Shown in pieces: positions 60,772-64,000 of a DNA stretch of 64,000 nt (position 1 is the first letter of the stretch; every line of letters starts with the position of its first letter). The translations under genes were made by a program, and so were the position numbers. This stretch comes from Pseudooceanicola spongiae (GTDB lineage: Bacteria > Pseudomonadota > Alphaproteobacteria > Rhodobacterales > Rhodobacteraceae): the NCBI RefSeq assembly GCF_014899185.1, contig NZ_CP045201.1, forward strand, positions 4,301,782 to 4,365,781, in the 5' to 3' direction. A model generated the notes under the pieces. The model saw nothing but the letters and a program-made list of their open reading frames with translations, had not been told where the DNA came from and searched no databases.

Positions 60772-61890
60772 ATGAAAAAATTCCTGACCACCACGCTGCT
60801 CGCCAGCATGCTCGCAACGCCGGTGATGGCGACGGATTTCATCGTCAACACCTTCTACGACGCGCAGCATCCGCTCGCCAAATATGGCTACACCGAATGG
60901 GCCGATATGGTGAAGGACCTCTCGGGCGGCGATCTGAACCCGCAGGTCTTCACCGGCACGGTCCTGCTGGCACCGCGGGCATCGTTGCAGGGCATCCGCG
61001 ACAACGTCGTGCAGGTCGGCCACCACGCCGCGATCTACACCCCTTCCGACCTGCCGGTCGCCAACGCGGTGCAGGAGCTGGGCTTCAACTATTCCGACCC
61101 GGTCGCCGCGATCTTCGCCGTCGCCGATTTCTCGATGCATGACGCCGCACAGCTGGCGGAATGGGATGATCAGGGGATCGTCTACCTCGGCGCCTATGCC
61201 ACCCCACCCTACATCCTGATGTGCGCCAAACCGGTGCGCAACCTGGCCGAGCTGCAGGGCAAGCGGATCCGTACTGCCGGCTCCGCCGTGTCGGCCTGGG
61301 TCGAAGACGCGGGCGGTGTTCCTGTCAACGTGCCTTCGTCCGAGATGTACACCGGGCTTGAGCGTGGCACGCTCGATTGCGCCACCAATGCGGCCAATGA
61401 CCTCGTTGACCGTTCGCTGATGGAGGTCGCTGAGCATACCACGCTGCTGCCCACAGGCATGTATTGGTCGGGTCCGAACTGGGGCTTCAATCCCGGGTTC
61501 TGGTCCGGCCTGACAGCCGAGCAGCGCAGCGTCTTCATGCAGGCCTCGGCACGCTCCATGGCGCGGCTTGTCATCAACTATACCGCGCAGGCCGAGTCCG
61601 CGCTGGAGACAGCCAAGGAAAAGGGCGGCAACGTCTATGAGCCGGAAGCCGACCTCGCTGCCTCAGTCGAAGACTTCCGCGCGAAGACACTCGCAGGCGT
61701 CTACGACAAGGCCGCCGAGACCTACAGTCTGAGTGATGCGAAACCCGTGATCGACGATTTCCGCGCCACCATGGACAAGTGGACGGCGTTGCTGGCCGAT
61801 GTCGACACCACGGACGAAGATGCGCTGACCGCGCTGGCGATGTCCGAAATCTACGCCGACATCGATCCCGCGACTTACGGCGTCAAGTAA
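60772..61890 (+). CDS. TRAP transporter substrate-binding protein (DctP family), system 2
   Basis: 372 residues with signal peptide MKKFLTTTLLASMLATPVMA before TDFIV. DctP features: PLAKYGYTEWADMVKDLSGG, AELQGKRIRTAGSAVSAWVE (conserved Arg) and VPSSEMYTGLERGTLDCATN. It is only distantly like the system 1 protein and longer, so it probably binds a different ligand. It precedes its own Q and M subunits. Confidence 0.9.
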   Translation: MKKFLTTTLLASMLATPVMATDFIVNTFYDAQHPLAKYGYTEWADMVKDLSGGDLNPQVFTGTVLLAPRASLQGIRDNVVQVGHHAAIYTPSDLPVANAVQELGFNYSDPVAAIFAVADFSMHDAAQLAEWDDQGIVYLGAYATPPYILMCAKPVRNLAELQGKRIRTAGSAVSAWVEDAGGVPVNVPSSEMYTGLERGTLDCATNAANDLVDRSLMEVAEHTTLLPTGMYWSGPNWGFNPGFWSGLTAEQRSVFMQASARSMARLVINYTAQAESALETAKEKGGNVYEPEADLAASVEDFRAKTLAGVYDKAAETYSLSDAKPVIDDFRATMDKWTALLADVDTTDEDALTALAMSEIYADIDPATYGVK

Positions 61891-61908
61891 GCGTCTTTGT
61901 GTCGAAAA

Positions 61909-61935
61909 ATCAGGGGCCCGCGCCGGGCCCCTGAT
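61909..61935 (+). terminator. Intercistronic hairpin after the system 2 binding protein
   Basis: ATCAGGGGCCCG (61909-61920) pairs perfectly with CGGGCCCCTGAT (61924-61935) around a 3-base loop. Like the hairpin in system 1, it lies between P and Q genes. Confidence 0.7.
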
Positions 61936-61961
61936 CCTGCACGCCTTAAGGAGGTGCTGTG

Positions 61962-62447
61962 ATGCACGCCCTGATCCGCTGGACCAACCGCGCCGTCATG
62001 GCGCTCGCCTGCCTCTTCATGCTGTTGATGATGGCGCACATCACGATCGACGTGGCGCTGCGGTATTTCTTCAACGGCCGCTTGATCGGCACGCTCGAGA
62101 TCGTTTCCTACTATTACATGGTGATCATCGTCTTCCTGTCGCTTGGCTATGTCGAGCTGCGGAATGACCATATCCGCGTGGATCTCTTTGCACAGATGAT
62201 GCCGCAGAGCGTGCAGGTTGCGCTCTATTTTCTGGCCTGCGTGCTTGGGCTGGTATTTTTCGGCCTTCTGTTCTGGCAGTCGGCACAGGACGCAATCAAC
62301 GCGACCGGCCGCGCGGAAGAGGCGATGAGCAACTTTACCTTCTACATCTGGCCAGCCCGCTGGGCGCTGCCTGTGGGCTTTGGTGGCATCTGGCTGGCGG
62401 TGCTGTCGAACCTGATGAAATCCGTGACGCTGCGGCGTGCGCTGTAA
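61962..62447 (+). CDS. TRAP transporter small permease (DctQ family), system 2
   Basis: 161 residues, four hydrophobic segments: AVMALACLFMLLMMAHITID, ALRYFFNGRLIGTLEIVSYY, FLSLGYVELRNDHIRVDLFA. AAGGAGG lies 8 bases before ATG 61962; a GTG one codon upstream is also possible. Partner of the next gene. Confidence 0.88.
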   Translation: MHALIRWTNRAVMALACLFMLLMMAHITIDVALRYFFNGRLIGTLEIVSYYYMVIIVFLSLGYVELRNDHIRVDLFAQMMPQSVQVALYFLACVLGLVFFGLLFWQSAQDAINATGRAEEAMSNFTFYIWPARWALPVGFGGIWLAVLSNLMKSVTLRRAL

Positions 62448-62468
62448 TCGCCGAAAGGGACAGAGCAA

Positions 62469-63776
62469 ATGAGCAATCTCGATATCGGCATTATCGGCAC
62501 CGTCGTTGCCCTCGTGTTGATCGCAATTCGTGTACCGATCGGCCTGTCGCTGGGGCTGGTCTCGATCGTCGGCATTTCCCAGATGTTCAACATGAACGTC
62601 GCCTGGGGGATGATCTCGGCAACGCCGTTCGACTATGTCGGACAATGGGAGCTGTCGGCCGCGCCGATGTTCCTGCTGATGGGCTTTCTCTGCTCGTCGA
62701 CGGACATGACGCGCGGGCTGTTCCTGTCGCTGCGCCTCTACCTCGCGCGGTTGCCGGGGGGCCTCGCGATCACCTCTGTCGGGGCCTGTGCCTTCTTTGC
62801 GGCGGCCTCCGGATCATCGGTTGCGACCGCTTCGGCAATGGCCCGCATGGCGGTGCCGGAGATGCTCAAGCAGGGCTATGATCGCGGTTTGGCCACGGGC
62901 ACCATCGCCGCTTCGGGCACACTGGGATCGCTGATTCCGCCGTCCGTGCTGCTGATCCTATACGGGGTCTACGCGCAGGTCTCGGTTGGTCAGCTGTTCA
63001 TGGCGGGCTTCATCCCGGGTATCCTCTCGGCGCTGATCTACATGGCAATGATCATCACGCGGGTGAAGCTTAACCCGGCACTGGCAGGCGAGACTCCACC
63101 ACCGCCGACCGAGGAGGAACGCCGCGAAGCGCTGCGCGACGTCTGGCCTCTTCCGACGCTGATCCTGCTGGTTCTGGGCGGCATCTTCTCGGGCGCCTTC
63201 TCACCGACCGAAGCCGGCGCGCTCGGCGCCTTTTTCGCCGCCGTGATCAGTGCGGTCCGCGGCAAGCTGACCCGCGCCGCGGTGATCGAGGCAGTGACAC
63301 AGGCCGTGGTCTCGATCGGGTCGATCTTCATTATCCTGATTGGATCGCTGTTCTTCACGCGCTTCCTCGCGCTTTCGGGCCTGCCGACGGCCTTTTCGAA
63401 CGCGATCCTCTCGGTCAGCAGTGACACCTGGTGGATCCTGTTCGCGGTGGCGGTGATCTACCTTGTGCTGGGGATGCTCATCGACTCCATCGGGCTGCTG
63501 CTTCTGACCCTGCCGATCCTCGTGCCGCTGGTGCAGACCACCGGGATCGACGCCATCTGGTTCGGCATCATCATCGTGAAACTGCTGGAGATCGGGCTGG
63601 TGACGCCGCCGATCGGCCTCAACGTCTACATGATCAACGGGGCGCTGAACAACACCGTGACCCTGCCCGAGATCTTCCGGGGCATCTGGTGGTTCCTGAT
63701 CATGGATCTGCTGACGCTGCTGATCCTTATCCTCTTCCCGGCGCTCACGCTGTGGCTGCCGTCGCTGTCTTACTGA
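62469..63776 (+). CDS. TRAP transporter large permease (DctM family), system 2
   Basis: A 435-residue, 12-helix permease with LSAAPMFLLMGFLCSSTDMT, ACAFFAAASGSSVATASAMA, LGSLIPPSVLLILYGVYAQV, FSPTEAGALGAFFAAVISAV and LLEIGLVTPPIGLNVYMING. Length and motifs are as expected of DctM. It follows the DctQ gene by 21 bases. Confidence 0.93.
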   Translation: MSNLDIGIIGTVVALVLIAIRVPIGLSLGLVSIVGISQMFNMNVAWGMISATPFDYVGQWELSAAPMFLLMGFLCSSTDMTRGLFLSLRLYLARLPGGLAITSVGACAFFAAASGSSVATASAMARMAVPEMLKQGYDRGLATGTIAASGTLGSLIPPSVLLILYGVYAQVSVGQLFMAGFIPGILSALIYMAMIITRVKLNPALAGETPPPPTEEERREALRDVWPLPTLILLVLGGIFSGAFSPTEAGALGAFFAAVISAVRGKLTRAAVIEAVTQAVVSIGSIFIILIGSLFFTRFLALSGLPTAFSNAILSVSSDTWWILFAVAVIYLVLGMLIDSIGLLLLTLPILVPLVQTTGIDAIWFGIIIVKLLEIGLVTPPIGLNVYMINGALNNTVTLPEIFRGIWWFLIMDLLTLLILILFPALTLWLPSLSY

Positions 63777-63798
63777 ATACTGATCGAAAGGACCGAAC

Positions 63799-64000
63799 AT
63801 GACCGATCGTCCCGTAATGATGCTGACCGGTGGAAGCCGTGGGATCGGCGCCGACATCGCGCGCGCGGCGCAAGCCCTTGGCTGGCATGTCAGCCTCGGT
63901 CTTCGTGATACTGCGGCGGTCCCCGAAGGACTGGACCCCGAGACGCTTGATACCTTCGCCTACGACGCCACGGATCGCGACGCCGAGGAGGCTTGGGCCG
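63799..64000 (+). CDS. Short-chain dehydrogenase/reductase (partial)
   Basis: The first 67 codons of an SDR enzyme, cut by the window end. The coenzyme motif TGGSRGIG is at residues 10-17, followed by ADIARAAQALGWHVSLGLRD. GAAAGGA lies upstream. It is probably the next gene of the TRAP system 2 operon and would use NAD(P)(H) on an alcohol or ketone. Confidence 0.85.
   Translation, partial: MTDRPVMMLTGGSRGIGADIARAAQALGWHVSLGLRDTAAVPEGLDPETLDTFAYDATDRDAEEAWA

Overview
The window is high-GC, densely coding DNA from an alphaproteobacterium, almost certainly a member of the Rhodobacteraceae (Roseobacter/Paracoccus/Rhodobacter group). The evidence is the divergent ethylmalonyl-CoA pathway pair ecm/ccr, the etfBA-hbd block, a B12-dependent ribonucleotide reductase, DUF1489- and DUF6473-type proteins, and several TRAP transporters. 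No rRNA, tRNA or CRISPR array was recognised. All family assignments are from sequence reading alone.

1-35 kb looks like ordinary chromosome. ecm and ccr (ethylmalonyl-CoA pathway) diverge. They are followed by two small paralogous proteins of unknown function, a RecD-like helicase, hbd, a DUF6473 protein and etfBA. Next come a dimethylglycine dehydrogenase-like enzyme, an HNH endonuclase gene broken by one in-frame TGA, and a DauA-like oxidase. A long minus-strand purine operon follows (xdhA-xdhB-xdhC, ABC ATPase, two permeases, BMP-type binding protein), coupling purine-nucleoside uptake to xanthine oxidation. Then come an SRPBCC protein, dnaE, slyX, hisS-hisZ-hisG, two small conserved proteins and nrdJ. 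Three intergenic sites carry arrays of ATACCG repeated every 11 bp.

35.3-44 kb is an accessory region rich in decayed mobile DNA. An IS21-family element (36406-39295) has istA and istB riddled with about a dozen short hairpin-forming inserts of two main classes; this is the most unusual thing in the window. The IS abuts a Tn7-like remnant: a truncated tnsA-like end, a tnsB-like gene with two in-frame stops, and a tnsC-like ATPase that appears to have lost its Walker B region. About 1.4 kb of largely non-coding or degenerate DNA follows.

44-64 kb is a catabolic and transport region, nearly all on the plus strand. A divergent GntR regulator faces an extradiol-dioxygenase-like protein, an MhpA-like flavin monooxygenase, a fumarylacetoacetase-family hydrolase, a complete oligopeptide-type ABC importer with fused ATPases, and a GH3-family protein. 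After a TetR regulator come two TRAP transporters flanking a GAF protein and a metal-dependent amidohydrolase. The window ends inside a short-chain dehydrogenase gene. The gene set suggests uptake and oxidation of small aromatic or conjugated organic compounds, but the substrates cannot be read from the sequence.
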